DNA from: Chitinophaga sancti
GTDB lineage: Bacteria; Bacteroidota; Bacteroidia; Chitinophagales; Chitinophagaceae
DNA length: 64,000 bases
Reading direction: 5' to 3'
NCBI RefSeq assembly: GCF_034424315.1
Contig: NZ_CP139972.1
Location: forward strand, 4,836,001 to 4,900,000
A program made the position numbers and the translations under genes. This document shows positions 53,199 to 62,426 of this stretch, piece after piece. Numbering within the stretch: the stretch's first letter is position 1; every line of letters begins with the position of its first letter. The notes under the pieces are model-generated. The model ran no database searches and was not told where the DNA came from. It was given only the letters and a program-made list of their open reading frames with translations.

Positions 53199-53233
53199 TT
53201 AGTTCGCAATAGGTATTCTCTTAGTTCGCAATA
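53199..53233. repeat. Two TTAGTTCGCAATA direct repeats 22 bp apart
   Basis: The 13-bp sequence occurs at 53199-53211 and 53221-53233. Similar TTAGTTCG sequence recurs near 57708 and 58329, beside other phased-repeat promoters, suggesting another regulator site or a shared start-site sequence. Confidence 0.5.
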
Positions 53234-53237
53234 TGTT

Positions 53238-53283
53238 CAAAAATAAAGGCTCAATGTTAAGCGAGTGTTACGCTAATATTAAC
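53238..53283 (-). promoter_or_regulatory. Phased-repeat promoter 2 (Pho-like), second promoter of the TonB receptor
   Basis: TATTTTTG lies at 53238-53245 (minus) with plus-strand hexamers GTTAAG 53256, GTTACG 53267 and ATTAAC 53278, again 11, 22 and 33 bp from the -7 box. It would give a leader of about 230 nt. Confidence 0.7.
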
Positions 53284-53372
53284 TTTATCTCTGATAGCTG
53301 TTAAAATTTTCACAAGAGAAAAAGCCATGGATGCGGGAAACGACTCAAAAAAACAAACGGCTTTGCTAAAAC

Positions 53373-53405
53373 AAAAAGGCTTTAGCATTCAGCTAAAGCC
53401 TTTTT
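53373..53405. terminator. Terminator after the beta-helix lipoprotein gene
   Basis: AAAAAGGCTTTAGC (53373-53386) pairs perfectly with GCTAAAGCCTTTTT (53392-53405). The minus-strand copy ends in a T-run, closing the receptor-lipoprotein operon. Confidence 0.85.
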
Positions 53406-53425
53406 GTTATATGTATGTATAGCTA

Positions 53426-54832
53426 TTAATAAGCTGTCTTTTCTGCACCTGCAGTCGTCCAGGTCTTAGTCCAGTCGTTAGTACCATCAAATGCACCAAC
53501 ATAAGTAACTGCAGTGAAACCAGTGGTCAGCTTAGTGAAATCAGCTGCACCCAGTGCAGGAGAACCTGTTTTCAGCAGGAAGCTAGGTGTACCAATGTTA
53601 GTGGAAGAAACACCAGCAGAGAACTGATAAGGATTTTCCAGCAGTACATCTGTAGTATTAGGCAGGATGGTAGTATTTGTAGTAGCCCACCATGCACCAT
53701 ATGCAGTAGCATCAGCTGTAGCCCACTCGCTCTTGGTGGCAGATGTAGTGCTACCGGCGATGATGTTGTGAGAGAATACCAGCGTACCTTCTGAAGCGTT
53801 AGCAGACGTTTTGTGAGAAACTACTTTGCTGTCATCCAGGTAGAACCCGATAGGGAAACCAATGATCAGTGAGTTATACAGGCTCATTGAAGAGTTACGA
53901 CGAATCTGCACACCATGCTGGAAGCTGGCGTCTACAGAACCGGTACCAGCAGGGCCTACGATTGTCATGTTAGAGAAAACTGCTTTAGTCTGAGGAGCAT
54001 TGGTAGAACCAGTTGCATCGTTATCAGACTCAAAACCGTTAGAACCGGATTGGTCAGCAATTGTTCTGTAACGCTGAGACAGTCCGAATTGTACACGGCC
54101 AGAGAAACCATTGTCAGTATCGAAATCATCATCCCATGAGTAAGTAGCGATCAGGTGATCACAGTTTACAGTACCACCGAACCATTCGAAAGAATCATCA
54201 CCGGAACGGTATACCTGTACGTAGCTGATAGTAGTACCACTACCAACACCGCCCATAGTCAGGCCGTTAATTTCGTTATCAGGAGAGTAAGCTACACCGG
54301 CGAACTCGATACGTACATATTTCAGTGTACCAGAGTTGTCAGCAGCATCAGTACCGCCATAATAGATATATTGTTTTTCATCGCCACCGTTAGTAGCGAC
54401 CAGACCACCTTCGATCTTGGCTTCACCACCATTTGCGTTGACCGGTGCTTTACCCAGCAGGATAATACCACCCCAGTCACCTTCTCTGCGTGAGCCAGCT
54501 GGCTGTGCAGATGTAAAAATAATTGGTTTATCTACAGTACCTGTAGCATTGATTTTGCCACCACGGGTAACCACCAGGGTACCATTGGAAACCCTGTCAC
54601 CAGTGATAATTGTACCTGGTTCAATGGTCAGGGTTGCACCGCTCTTTATATATACAAACCCTTTCAGGAAGTATTTTTTGTTAGCGGATAAAGTCATGTT
54701 TGTAGTGATATCACCAGAGAGTGTTACGCGCGCAGAATCTGTCGTAGGTGTAGATCCTTTATCATCTTTACTACAAGAGGTCATTGCCCCAAAAGATGCC
54801 ACTACCAGCAAGCCTAAAAGATACCTTTTCAT
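53426..54832 (-). CDS. Beta-helix-like surface lipoprotein
   Basis: The 468-aa lipoprotein has its lipid Cys in MTSCSKDD. It is built of repeating beta strands (GFVYIKSGATLTIEPGTII, GKINATGTVDKPIIFTSAQP, REGDWGGIILLG) with Gly/Asp/Asn turns, like a right-handed parallel beta-helix. It lies 38 bp after a TonB receptor gene on the same strand and has no promoter of its own, so it is the receptor's partner: a surface-exposed binding protein, analogous in position to SusD-type proteins but unrelated in fold. Its ligand is unknown. The Pho-like promoter upstream of the receptor suggests a phosphorus source. Confidence 0.8.
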   Translation of the reverse strand: MKRYLLGLLVVASFGAMTSCSKDDKGSTPTTDSARVTLSGDITTNMTLSANKKYFLKGFVYIKSGATLTIEPGTIITGDRVSNGTLVVTRGGKINATGTVDKPIIFTSAQPAGSRREGDWGGIILLGKAPVNANGGEAKIEGGLVATNGGDEKQYIYYGGTDAADNSGTLKYVRIEFAGVAYSPDNEINGLTMGGVGSGTTISYVQVYRSGDDSFEWFGGTVNCDHLIATYSWDDDFDTDNGFSGRVQFGLSQRYRTIADQSGSNGFESDNDATGSTNAPQTKAVFSNMTIVGPAGTGSVDASFQHGVQIRRNSSMSLYNSLIIGFPIGFYLDDSKVVSHKTSANASEGTLVFSHNIIAGSTTSATKSEWATADATAYGAWWATTNTTILPNTTDVLLENPYQFSAGVSSTNIGTPSFLLKTGSPALGAADFTKLTTGFTAVTYVGAFDGTNDWTKTWTTAGAEKTAY

Positions 54833-54870
54833 GGATTGTCGAATTGAATTTAGGTTCAGAAAAATTTAAT

Positions 54871-57702
54871 CTACTTTGATAAATGATATGTAAAAGTCAA
54901 TGTGAATGAGGTGCCAGGGCGATACTGCTGTAACAGGTAGTCTTCGCCGGAATTGATGCTTCCTTTTTTGTATACAGGATGATCGAATTTGTTGTTACCG
55001 TTCTGATCATAGTAGAACTGGTAACGTGCGTTTAACAGGTCTTTGATGTTGAGGCGGAATCCGCTACGCTTGCTCACATTCAGGTTAGCCTGGAAATCCA
55101 GCAGGTCTCTTGGGCTTTCATAGATGTTACCAAGTCTGCCGGAACCATCTGCACCACCACCCTCACCTACCAGGTACAGGCGCTGACCGATCCTGTTGTA
55201 CAGGAGGTTGAAACTTACCTTATCATCAGGCAATGAATAACCAAGGCTTGTATTCACTACATAGTTAGATTGACCGGATAATGGTCTGTCTTTCGCAGTA
55301 GTGGTTGTATTGTCAGATACTATAGATTTGATATAGGCTACATTCGCATAGAAAGTTACATTGTCCAGGAAGCTATGCGGTGCAATGAATCCCAGTTTCT
55401 TTCTTACTTCTACTTCTGCTCCGATGTTGTATGCATTCGGGTAGTTATAAGGTGTTACATCATACTGACTCAGGCCGGAAGATGTGACCCTGCTTTCTAT
55501 CGGATTATTGAAATACTTGTAGAACACAGATCCTGATACAACTTCACCTGCTGCAGGGAAGATCTCATAACGCAGGTCCGCATTATCGATCTGGCTGCGT
55601 TTCAGATTGATATTACCATTGATGAGAGAAGACATCTCATAATCGTAATAGGCTAAAGGCGCAATCTCGCGCAGTTCTGGTCTTGCTACTGTTCTGTAAT
55701 AAGAACCACGCAGATTGGAACGTTCATTCAGTGAATAAGTAATATTTGCTGAAGGCAGTACATCCAACCAGTTGTTATCCAGGTTTACAGCTGCATTATT
55801 AATTGGCGATTTCAGCTGCATGTTGAAGGATTCAACACGTACACCCCATACGATACGGATCTTGTCAGACAAACGGTTGTCGAGTTGTGCATATCCTGCA
55901 GTAGTCAGTGTAGTTGCCCTGTATTCATCAGCTGTAGCAGTGATATCATCCAGCAGATAAAAATCCTGGTCAATTACATCGTTCCCAAACAGGGTACCGA
56001 TAGGGCGCTGTGCTAAATTCTCACTACCATCTTTGATCGGATCCCTTTTCATACCGATATAACGTGCATGAAAATCTCTGGAACGATATTGTCCTGCTAC
56101 ACCTGCTTTGAAGTTGCTCTTGTTGTCAAGGAAGCGGAAAGGATGTGTATAATTTGCGTTCGCGATATAAATATTTTCATCCAGATCGGAGAACAGCCTG
56201 CTGTTGGCTTTACCGACAGAACCAATTTCTGCTATCATTGGTGCAGTCGCATCGTCAATGGCCCTGCCGTAAGATACTTTACGCTGGTCAGGCTGATTGT
56301 TGGTAACCTTGTTGTAAGACACTAACCAGTTGATCCTGCTCTGCCCTTGTCCTACCTGGTGATCACCTTCTACAGATGTTTTGAAGAGTGATTTCTGAAT
56401 CAGGTCAAAGGCGTAGTAGTTCACATACTTGGAGCTACCAATGTTATCACCTGTTCTGTACAGGAAATTATCATCGAAGATTTTGTTGTAGATGTTTCTC
56501 CAAACCAGTTTGCTTTTGCCGCTTGTGTACCCAACATTAGCTACAGCACCCAGGTTAGAAGAATATTTATATACATTGTCAGTGTAATCGAAATTGTCAT
56601 AGTGCCTGGTCATGTCTTTCGCTACTGTTTCATTGTGTGAATAGGTCACACCTGCAATCACACCCAGGCTACCATGTTTCTTTGTATCCCAGTGGTTCCC
56701 CCAGCTTCCCTGCAGGTTAATGGAGGGTGCACCATTACGTTCTCTTACGCGGAAATCATTGTTAAGCGATTTCTCAGCTGCACGTACCTGTTCCTGGTTC
56801 AGCTGACCATTCTTAATTGCCACAGAAGAAGGGAAGGCTGCCGGCAGCTGACGGCCACCATTATCAAAACCTAAGATATCAGTGCTTGTCTTATATCCGG
56901 TTTTAAAAGGCTGGAAAGTAGAAACGGTATTGAAGCCGGTACCTAAGGAGATATCGAAGAATCTTTGTTCAGGAATTTCTTTGGTTTGCACATTGATCAC
57001 ACCACCAGCAAAGTCACCAGGTAATTCAGGTGTAGCAGATTTAGTGATGACAATGTTGTCGATCATATTTGCGGGAATAATATCGAAGGAGAATGCTTTA
57101 CGGTTAGGTTCTGTACTTGGCAGCACTGCATTATCTACCAGTGCTACGTTGTAACGGTCGCTTAGACCACGTACGATGACGAACTTATTATCCTGGATAG
57201 TGGTGCCGCTCACACGTTTTAATACTTCACCGGTACTGCGGTCAGGCGATTTCTTAATTACATCAGCAGAGATACCGTCAGATACTGCGGCGTTGTTTTT
57301 CTGTAATGTATATAATGCGTTGATTGTTTCCTGTTTGAAAGAGCCTTTGATCACCACTTCTGAAAGGTTTTTAGAAGTAGGTTCGTCCATGATCACAGGC
57401 AGGCTGGTGGCACCACTACCCTTCACAATCACTTCGGTGATTGCTTTGGTCTGATAGCCCATGTATTTGAATTCGAGCGTGTAAGTACCCGGGGCAGCAT
57501 TCAGTGTATAGTTCCCCGTTACATCAGTCACAGTACCATGTGATGTTCCCTGGATTAATACAGTAACGCCGATTAAAGGTTCCCCCGTTTTCTGGTCAGT
57601 TACCTTACCAGTAATTCTTCCATTATCGAAGGCAAAAGATGGCATGACAATGCAAAAAAGTAGGCATACACACGCGAGTGCGGACTCAAAAAGTTGCTTC
57701 AC
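54871..57702 (-). CDS. TonB-dependent receptor, phosphate-regulon candidate
   Basis: The 943-aa receptor has a signal peptide (CIVMPSFAFD), a carboxypeptidase-regulatory domain (GRITGKVTDQKTGEPLIGVTVLIQG), a plug (VIKKSPDRSTGEVLKRVSGTT, FVIVRGLSDRYNVALVDNA, DNIVITKSATPELPGDFAGGVINV) and a barrel ending in a Phe-containing strand (FTLTFTYHLSK). The final residue is Lys rather than Phe. It forms an operon with the beta-helix lipoprotein. The promoter at 57743-57799 carries four 11-bp-phased repeats. It likely imports a phosphorus-containing compound with energy from TonB; the substrate is inferred from context. Confidence 0.9.
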   Translation of the reverse strand: MKQLFESALACVCLLFCIVMPSFAFDNGRITGKVTDQKTGEPLIGVTVLIQGTSHGTVTDVTGNYTLNAAPGTYTLEFKYMGYQTKAITEVIVKGSGATSLPVIMDEPTSKNLSEVVIKGSFKQETINALYTLQKNNAAVSDGISADVIKKSPDRSTGEVLKRVSGTTIQDNKFVIVRGLSDRYNVALVDNAVLPSTEPNRKAFSFDIIPANMIDNIVITKSATPELPGDFAGGVINVQTKEIPEQRFFDISLGTGFNTVSTFQPFKTGYKTSTDILGFDNGGRQLPAAFPSSVAIKNGQLNQEQVRAAEKSLNNDFRVRERNGAPSINLQGSWGNHWDTKKHGSLGVIAGVTYSHNETVAKDMTRHYDNFDYTDNVYKYSSNLGAVANVGYTSGKSKLVWRNIYNKIFDDNFLYRTGDNIGSSKYVNYYAFDLIQKSLFKTSVEGDHQVGQGQSRINWLVSYNKVTNNQPDQRKVSYGRAIDDATAPMIAEIGSVGKANSRLFSDLDENIYIANANYTHPFRFLDNKSNFKAGVAGQYRSRDFHARYIGMKRDPIKDGSENLAQRPIGTLFGNDVIDQDFYLLDDITATADEYRATTLTTAGYAQLDNRLSDKIRIVWGVRVESFNMQLKSPINNAAVNLDNNWLDVLPSANITYSLNERSNLRGSYYRTVARPELREIAPLAYYDYEMSSLINGNINLKRSQIDNADLRYEIFPAAGEVVSGSVFYKYFNNPIESRVTSSGLSQYDVTPYNYPNAYNIGAEVEVRKKLGFIAPHSFLDNVTFYANVAYIKSIVSDNTTTTAKDRPLSGQSNYVVNTSLGYSLPDDKVSFNLLYNRIGQRLYLVGEGGGADGSGRLGNIYESPRDLLDFQANLNVSKRSGFRLNIKDLLNARYQFYYDQNGNNKFDHPVYKKGSINSGEDYLLQQYRPGTSFTLTFTYHLSK

Positions 57703-57742
57703 AGTAGAATTAGTTCGTTCGTTAGATAGATTGATAGTAAAG

Positions 57743-57799
57743 CAAAAGTAGAGGGGTAATATAACCGCAGTGTTAACTGAGGGTTACCTGTATGTTAAC
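57743..57799 (-). promoter_or_regulatory. Phased-repeat promoter 3 (Pho-like), TonB receptor-lipoprotein operon
   Basis: TACTTTTG at 57743-57750 (minus) is followed upstream by ATAACC 57761, GTTAAC 57772, GTTACC 57783 and GTTAAC 57794 on the plus strand, at exactly 11, 22, 33 and 44 bp. Confidence 0.8.
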
Positions 57800-57861
57800 A
57801 GTTTACGTAGATGCGTTATAGGTATAGGAATATAAGGTTTACACAGCGATGTAAATAATCG

Positions 57862-58281
57862 TCAACAGGAAAAAGGTTGTGGTCCCTGCCTGTTATTATT
57901 ATGAAGGTTAATTAGGCGCTCGAGCTGAATGTTATATTCATTCCCGTTTGCATAACCTGTTTTGGCAACGTCACTGATGCCTTTGATCAGCTGGAACAGG
58001 TGCATGCTTTTGTTGGTGAATGGTTTGTTGTCTTTGTTGCAGAGTTCGAGGGTGAAGTTGAATCTGTCTTCCAGTTCTTCTTCGAATTCGCGAAGGCTTA
58101 GGGTTTCGTCGATGGGGTATTCAATGAGCATATTTTCCAGAAAGCCGGCTTCCTGCAAGGTATCAAAAGCATTCGCCGGGGAGTTCCGCATATAAACAGC
58201 AATGTTGCACGAGAGTAGCCGTTGGAACTGCATCTGCAAGAGGGATACTGTCATTAAAGGATGTAACTTCAATACTTTCAT
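57862..58281 (-). CDS. Hypothetical 139-aa protein with a phased-repeat promoter
   Basis: This soluble protein has no recognised domain. It has a hydrophobic N-terminal third, a charged middle (SLREFEEELEDRFNFTLEL) and a C-terminal helix (YNIQLERLINLHNNNRQ). Its promoter carries a perfect -7 box TAAGTTTG and three 11-bp-phased repeats identical in layout to those of the TonB genes. It is therefore very likely part of the same regulon, possibly a regulatory or stress protein for phosphate limitation. Confidence 0.65.
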   Translation of the reverse strand: MKVLKLHPLMTVSLLQMQFQRLLSCNIAVYMRNSPANAFDTLQEAGFLENMLIEYPIDETLSLREFEEELEDRFNFTLELCNKDNKPFTNKSMHLFQLIKGISDVAKTGYANGNEYNIQLERLINLHNNNRQGPQPFSC

Positions 58282-58323
58282 TTACGTTTGGATTATTATT
58301 TCCAGTCTTACTGAATTTGTTTG

Positions 58324-58369
58324 CAAACTTAGTTCGTGTGTATTAAGTGAATATTAAGGGGGTGTTATC
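58324..58369 (-). promoter_or_regulatory. Phased-repeat promoter 4 (Pho-like), 139-aa gene
   Basis: TAAGTTTG at 58324-58331 (minus) with ATTAAG 58342, ATTAAG 58353 and GTTATC 58364 at 11, 22 and 33 bp from its edge. Confidence 0.75.
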
Positions 58370-58421
58370 TAATCATAAATATATGTTAAACTATAACATA
58401 TATAATTTAAGGGTTTAATCT

Positions 58422-58454
58422 ATTATTTAGCCGGCTTGTGGCCGGCTAAATAAT
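58422..58454. terminator. Hairpin after the lpxH-like gene
   Basis: Perfect 14-bp stem ATTATTTAGCCGGC (58422-58435) with GCCGGCTAAATAAT (58441-58454), loop of 5 nt. The T-run on the minus strand is short, so termination may be partial. Confidence 0.6.
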
Positions 58455-58476
58455 ATTTTGATTAGCATAAACGATT

Positions 58477-59313
58477 TTATGAATTTGGGAAGGTCACCGC
58501 TTTGGATAGATCGAGATCCCCCCAGATCTGCTGATCTTCCTCTTCTTCTGGCAGTACTACTTTTGCTTTCGTTACAGGGTACTGATAGAGGGTCCATTCC
58601 TTATTAACATATTCAAGAGAAGTAAGGCTTTCCACCCAGTCACCAGAGTTCAGGTAGGTCACGGTTTTACCATTGTGTACCATTTCTTTAATGATCGGCT
58701 GGTGGATATGCCCGCATGCTACAACGTCAAATCCTTTGTCCACAGCGATTTCAGCTACGATCTGTTCAAAATCGGAGATGAATTTCACTGCCTGTTTTAC
58801 CCCATGTTTCACCTTTTTGGAAAAACTCATCTTTTCCCTGCCCATGCTTTCCAGGACATTGTTCACGAGGCGGTTGAGGATGATGAGCAGGTCGTAGCCT
58901 TTGCCTCCCAGTTTAGCGAGCCATTTGGAGTTTTTCATGGTTACGTCATAAACGTCGCCATGGAAGAACCAGTGTTTTTTACCGTCTACGTCCAGAATGA
59001 GTTTATTATCAATAGTAAGGTTGCCCAGACCGAAACCTGCAAATTTGCGGAGGGCTTCGTCGTGGTTACCGGTGAGGTAATATACATCTGTGCCTTTTCC
59101 TGTCATTTTCAGGATTCTGCGAATCACCTTGGTATGGGCTTTAGGGAAGTAGCGCTTGCTGAACTGCCAGATGTCGATGATATCGCCATTGAGAATCAGG
59201 ATCTTAGGATCAATGCTATCAAGGTATTGGACAAGCTCTTTTGCGTGACAGCCGTATATTCCGAGATGTACATCGGAAATAACGACTATATCAAGTGGGC
59301 GTTTATCGGACAT
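58477..59313 (-). CDS. LpxH-like UDP-2,3-diacylglucosamine diphosphatase / metallophosphoesterase
   Basis: The 278-aa calcineurin-like phosphoesterase has all metal motifs: VVISDVHLG, LNGDIIDIW, YLTGNHDEAL, WFFHGDVYD and VACGHIHQP. The motif layout fits the UDP-2,3-diacylglucosamine diphosphatase family, which cleaves the pyrophosphate to give lipid X in lipid A synthesis at the inner membrane. The C-terminus (EEEEDQQIW) is acidic. The lpxH name is not certain, since related phosphoesterases of this length act on other substrates. It is divergent from the DUF47-PiT operon. Confidence 0.8.
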   Translation of the reverse strand: MSDKRPLDIVVISDVHLGIYGCHAKELVQYLDSIDPKILILNGDIIDIWQFSKRYFPKAHTKVIRRILKMTGKGTDVYYLTGNHDEALRKFAGFGLGNLTIDNKLILDVDGKKHWFFHGDVYDVTMKNSKWLAKLGGKGYDLLIILNRLVNNVLESMGREKMSFSKKVKHGVKQAVKFISDFEQIVAEIAVDKGFDVVACGHIHQPIIKEMVHNGKTVTYLNSGDWVESLTSLEYVNKEWTLYQYPVTKAKVVLPEEEEDQQIWGDLDLSKAVTFPNS

Positions 59314-59497
59314 TGTTTACGCTGGTGAACCGGAATACCTGGTTCATTGTTCTAATGGTGATAAAAAAAGTATTAGCTCGCTGTAGGTGTATGGACCTGT
59401 GTGAAAGGGCTTTCCCCGGATAAAACATCCCTGAAAACCAAGCTCGTACACCACAGGTTTTAACAATACAAAGAAAAAATTGCTATATTACTTTTAT

Positions 59498-59569
59498 ATT
59501 AATCCAGTGTTAAGGAATCATTAAGAAAAATTATTTCTTGGAGGTATTGGTCGCGGAAAGCTATTTTTG
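59498..59569 (+). promoter_or_regulatory. Phased-repeat array 5 with promoter of the DUF47-PiT operon
   Basis: ATTAAT 59498, GTTAAG 59509 and ATTAAG 59520 are 11 bp apart. The -7 box TATTTTTG is at 59562-59569, 24 bp before the start codon, with CTTG at 59537-59540 near the -33 position. The register with the -7 box differs from the four minus-strand promoters. The array could also serve the divergent lpxH-like gene. Confidence 0.65.
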
Positions 59570-59593
59570 CGGCAAATTCAAACTATATAGCGT

Positions 59594-60247
59594 ATGGGAG
59601 GCTTTAATTCCTTTGTAAAATTGTTTATTCCTAAGGACAGGGTATTCTATTCATTATTTGAAGATGTAGCTGCCAATCTGGTAGAAATGGGAAAGGTTCT
59701 GATAGAGTTGACAAATGCTACAGACCCTGCTGTAAGGAAAGATAAAACGCATCTGATCGAGAGACTGGAGCATAAGAATGACGATTTTACCCATCGCATA
59801 TTTGTAGAACTGGGCCAGAACTTCATTACTCCTTTCGACCGTGAAGATATTCACCACCTGGCAGCTACTCTTGATGACGTAGCAGATTACATCCACGGTT
59901 CTGCAAAGCGACTTGATCTTTACAAAGTAGTAGATATTAATGATAGTGTTCGTAAACTGGCTGATCTGATCTACCAGGGTACCCTGGAACTGCACAAAGC
60001 GATCCCGGAACTGAGAAACATGTCTAATATGCGTAATATTACTGATGCCTGTGTAAGGATCAACAGCCTGGAAAACCATGCTGATGATATTTATGACATG
60101 GCCATTGCGGACCTGTTTGAGAAGGAATCCAACAATGCAGGTGAACTGCTGAAAATGCGTGAATTGTATCAGGCACTGGAAATTGCTACCGATAAATGCG
60201 AAGACTGTGCGAATGTGATCGAATCCATCATCATTAAATATGCATAA
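59594..60247 (+). CDS. DUF47/PhoU-like phosphate transport regulator
   Basis: This 217-aa all-helical protein has the DUF47 layout: FIPKDRVFYSLFEDVAANLVEMG at the start, EHKNDDFTHRIFVELGQNFITPFDREDIHHLAATLDDVADYIH in the middle and ATDKCEDCANVIESIIIKYA at the end. Such proteins are PhoU relatives that bind metal at acidic clusters and control the adjacent PiT transporter. The gene ends 40 bp before pit and is co-transcribed. The upstream phased repeats suggest control by phosphate starvation. Confidence 0.9.
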   Translation: MGGFNSFVKLFIPKDRVFYSLFEDVAANLVEMGKVLIELTNATDPAVRKDKTHLIERLEHKNDDFTHRIFVELGQNFITPFDREDIHHLAATLDDVADYIHGSAKRLDLYKVVDINDSVRKLADLIYQGTLELHKAIPELRNMSNMRNITDACVRINSLENHADDIYDMAIADLFEKESNNAGELLKMRELYQALEIATDKCEDCANVIESIIIKYA

Positions 60248-60287
60248 TAGCCCGGTACTCTAATGGCTTTATGCAAACTTTATTCTA

Positions 60288-61292
60288 ATGGCCTTACTTG
60301 TCACAATTATTATATTGGCATTCATCTTTGATTTTATCAACGGGTTTCATGATGCTGCCAACTCTATAGCTACGATCGTTTCCACAAAAGTGCTGACCCC
60401 GTTTCAAGCCGTATTGTGGGCTGCTATATTCAACTTTGCCGCTTTTTTTATTTCAAAATACGTTTATGGTGAATTTAAGGTAGGTAATACCATCGCCAAA
60501 TCAGTATTTGAGCAGTTTATCACGCTGAAAGTGATCTTCTCCGGGCTGATTGCTGCTATTTTATGGAACCTCCTTACCTGGTGGTATGGTATTCCATCCA
60601 GCTCTTCCCATACCCTGATTGGTGGTTTTATTGGCTCTGCCGTTGCTGCTGCTCATGGTAACTTTGACGTGATCAACTACGGTAAGGTGATGCCAATCAT
60701 CTACTTTATTGCACTGGCCCCTTTTATAGGGATGGCCGTCGCCTTTGTGATCACCATTATAATTATGAACGTTTGCCGCAGGGCAAACCCATATAGGGCA
60801 GAAAGCTGGTTCAAACGTCTGCAGCTGGTATCTTCAGGTGCACTGAGCCTTGCCCATGGTGGTAATGATGCGCAGAAAGTAATGGGTATTATTGCAGCTG
60901 CATTGGTAGCACATGGTTTAATTCCCGATCTGGCGCATGTGCCGAACTGGGTTCCCTTCTCCTGTTTTGCTGCAATTGGTCTGGGTACCATGAGTGGTGG
61001 CTGGAAAATTGTAAAAACTATGGGATCCCGTATCACGAAAGTGACCCCACTGGAAGGTGTAGCTGCTGAAACCGCAGGTGCCATTACGCTTTACCTCACA
61101 GAAGCACTGGCCATTCCTGTAAGTACTACGCACACCATTACCGGTTCTATTATCGGGGTAGGTGCTACCAAACGTCTTTCAGCAGTACGCTGGGGGGTAA
61201 CCGTGAGCCTGCTTTGGGCATGGATCCTGACCATTCCGATCAGTGCCTTATTGGCTGCTGCCGTGTATTTCGTCGTGAATCTCTTTATTTAA
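60288..61292 (+). CDS. Inorganic phosphate transporter, PiT family
   Basis: The 334-aa inner-membrane transporter has about ten helices. It shows the twofold PiT signatures FDFINGFHDAANSIATIVSTKVL near the start and SLAHGGNDAQKVMG later, with GIPSSSSHTLIGGFIGSA and PVSTTHTITGSIIG. It imports phosphate with protons or sodium, usually as a metal-phosphate complex. Operon partner DUF47 lies directly upstream. A strong terminator follows. Confidence 0.95.
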   Translation: MALLVTIIILAFIFDFINGFHDAANSIATIVSTKVLTPFQAVLWAAIFNFAAFFISKYVYGEFKVGNTIAKSVFEQFITLKVIFSGLIAAILWNLLTWWYGIPSSSSHTLIGGFIGSAVAAAHGNFDVINYGKVMPIIYFIALAPFIGMAVAFVITIIIMNVCRRANPYRAESWFKRLQLVSSGALSLAHGGNDAQKVMGIIAAALVAHGLIPDLAHVPNWVPFSCFAAIGLGTMSGGWKIVKTMGSRITKVTPLEGVAAETAGAITLYLTEALAIPVSTTHTITGSIIGVGATKRLSAVRWGVTVSLLWAWILTIPISALLAAAVYFVVNLFI

Positions 61293-61317
61293 ACGATCTT
61301 CGGATCAATATAGCCGG

Positions 61318-61361
61318 GCCGGCGTGGGAATATAAAAGTTATTTCTCACGCCGGCTTTTTT
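61318..61361 (+). terminator. PiT operon terminator
   Basis: GCCGGCGTG (61318-61326) pairs with CACGCCGGC (61347-61355) with further pairing inside, followed by T7. Confidence 0.85.
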
Positions 61362-61543
61362 TATGGATATTTTCCCACTGCTGCTTTTTTTTCTCCCCAT
61401 CCCCCTATTTTTGTAAGGCTTTTGGAAAACCCAGTATCCTATTATGTCAATAAGGTGGTTTCCGCAAAAGTTCTCTTTATCAGATAGGATTGACTTTTGA
61501 GGAAAATGCTTGTTGATGATTGTTTATCATATAATAAACCGAA

Positions 61544-62407
61544 ATGAAAGGTATTATCTTAGCCGGGGGCTCAGGCACTCGTTTACACCCCATTACTTAT
61601 GCTATCAGTAAACAGATCATGCCGGTGTATGATAAACCGATGATCTACTATCCATTGTCTACGCTGATGTTGGCTGGTATCAGGGAGATCCTTATTATAT
61701 CCACCCCTCATGACCTGCCTGCGTTCAAGCGTCTCTTTGGAGATGGCAAGCAACTGGGGCTGGATATGACTTATGCTGAACAACCGGAACCTAATGGCCT
61801 GGCACAGGCATTTGTGATCGGAAAGGACTTTATCGGGAAGGACAATGTCGCACTGGTATTAGGTGACAATATATTCTATGGTGCAGGTCTGGGTACCCAG
61901 CTCGCCAATAATGTAAATGTGCAGGGAGGGATCGTATATGCCTACCAGGTATCAGATCCAGAAAGATATGGGGTAGTCGAGTTTGACGACAAGATGCAGG
62001 CGGTATCTATCGAAGAGAAGCCGGCGAAGCCGAAGAGCAACTATGCCGTACCGGGATTATACTTCTATGACAACAATGTGGTAGAGATTGCCGCGAACCT
62101 GAAACCCAGCGCCCGTGGTGAATACGAGATCACAGATGTGAACAAGGCTTACCTGGAAGCAGGCAAACTGAAAGTATCTATCCTGCCCCGTGGTACTGCA
62201 TGGCTCGATACCGGTACCTTCGATTCGATGATGCAGGCATCCCAGTTCGTACAGGTGATAGAGCAAAGACAGGGGATCAAGATCGCCTGTATCGAAGAAA
62301 TCGCGTACAGACAAGGGTTTATTGACATAGAACAGTTGCACAAACTGGCGGCACCCCTCTTGAAGAGCGGGTATGGCAATTACCTGGAGTCATTACTGAA
62401 ACAATAA
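61544..62407 (+). CDS. rfbA: Glucose-1-phosphate thymidylyltransferase
   Basis: The 287-aa nucleotidyltransferase has the [25 protein letters not shown] signature, [23 protein letters not shown] and [13 protein letters not shown]. It makes dTDP-glucose from dTTP and glucose-1-phosphate, the first step towards dTDP-rhamnose and related sugars. No rfbB/C/D is adjacent; downstream is galE, another nucleotide-sugar gene. A terminator ends it. Confidence 0.95.
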   Translation: MKGIILAGGSGTRLHPITYAISKQIMPVYDKPMIYYPLSTLMLAGIREILIISTPHDLPAFKRLFGDGKQLGLDMTYAEQPEPNGLAQAFVIGKDFIGKDNVALVLGDNIFYGAGLGTQLANNVNVQGGIVYAYQVSDPERYGVVEFDDKMQAVSIEEKPAKPKSNYAVPGLYFYDNNVVEIAANLKPSARGEYEITDVNKAYLEAGKLKVSILPRGTAWLDTGTFDSMMQASQFVQVIEQRQGIKIACIEEIAYRQGFIDIEQLHKLAAPLLKSGYGNYLESLLKQ

Positions 62408-62426
62408 TGTTGAGATACATACACCA

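Noticed and set aside
58675..59328. 217-codon plus-strand ORF opposite the phosphoesterase gene
   Set aside because: The minus-strand gene has all five metal motifs of its family; the plus-strand frame has none.
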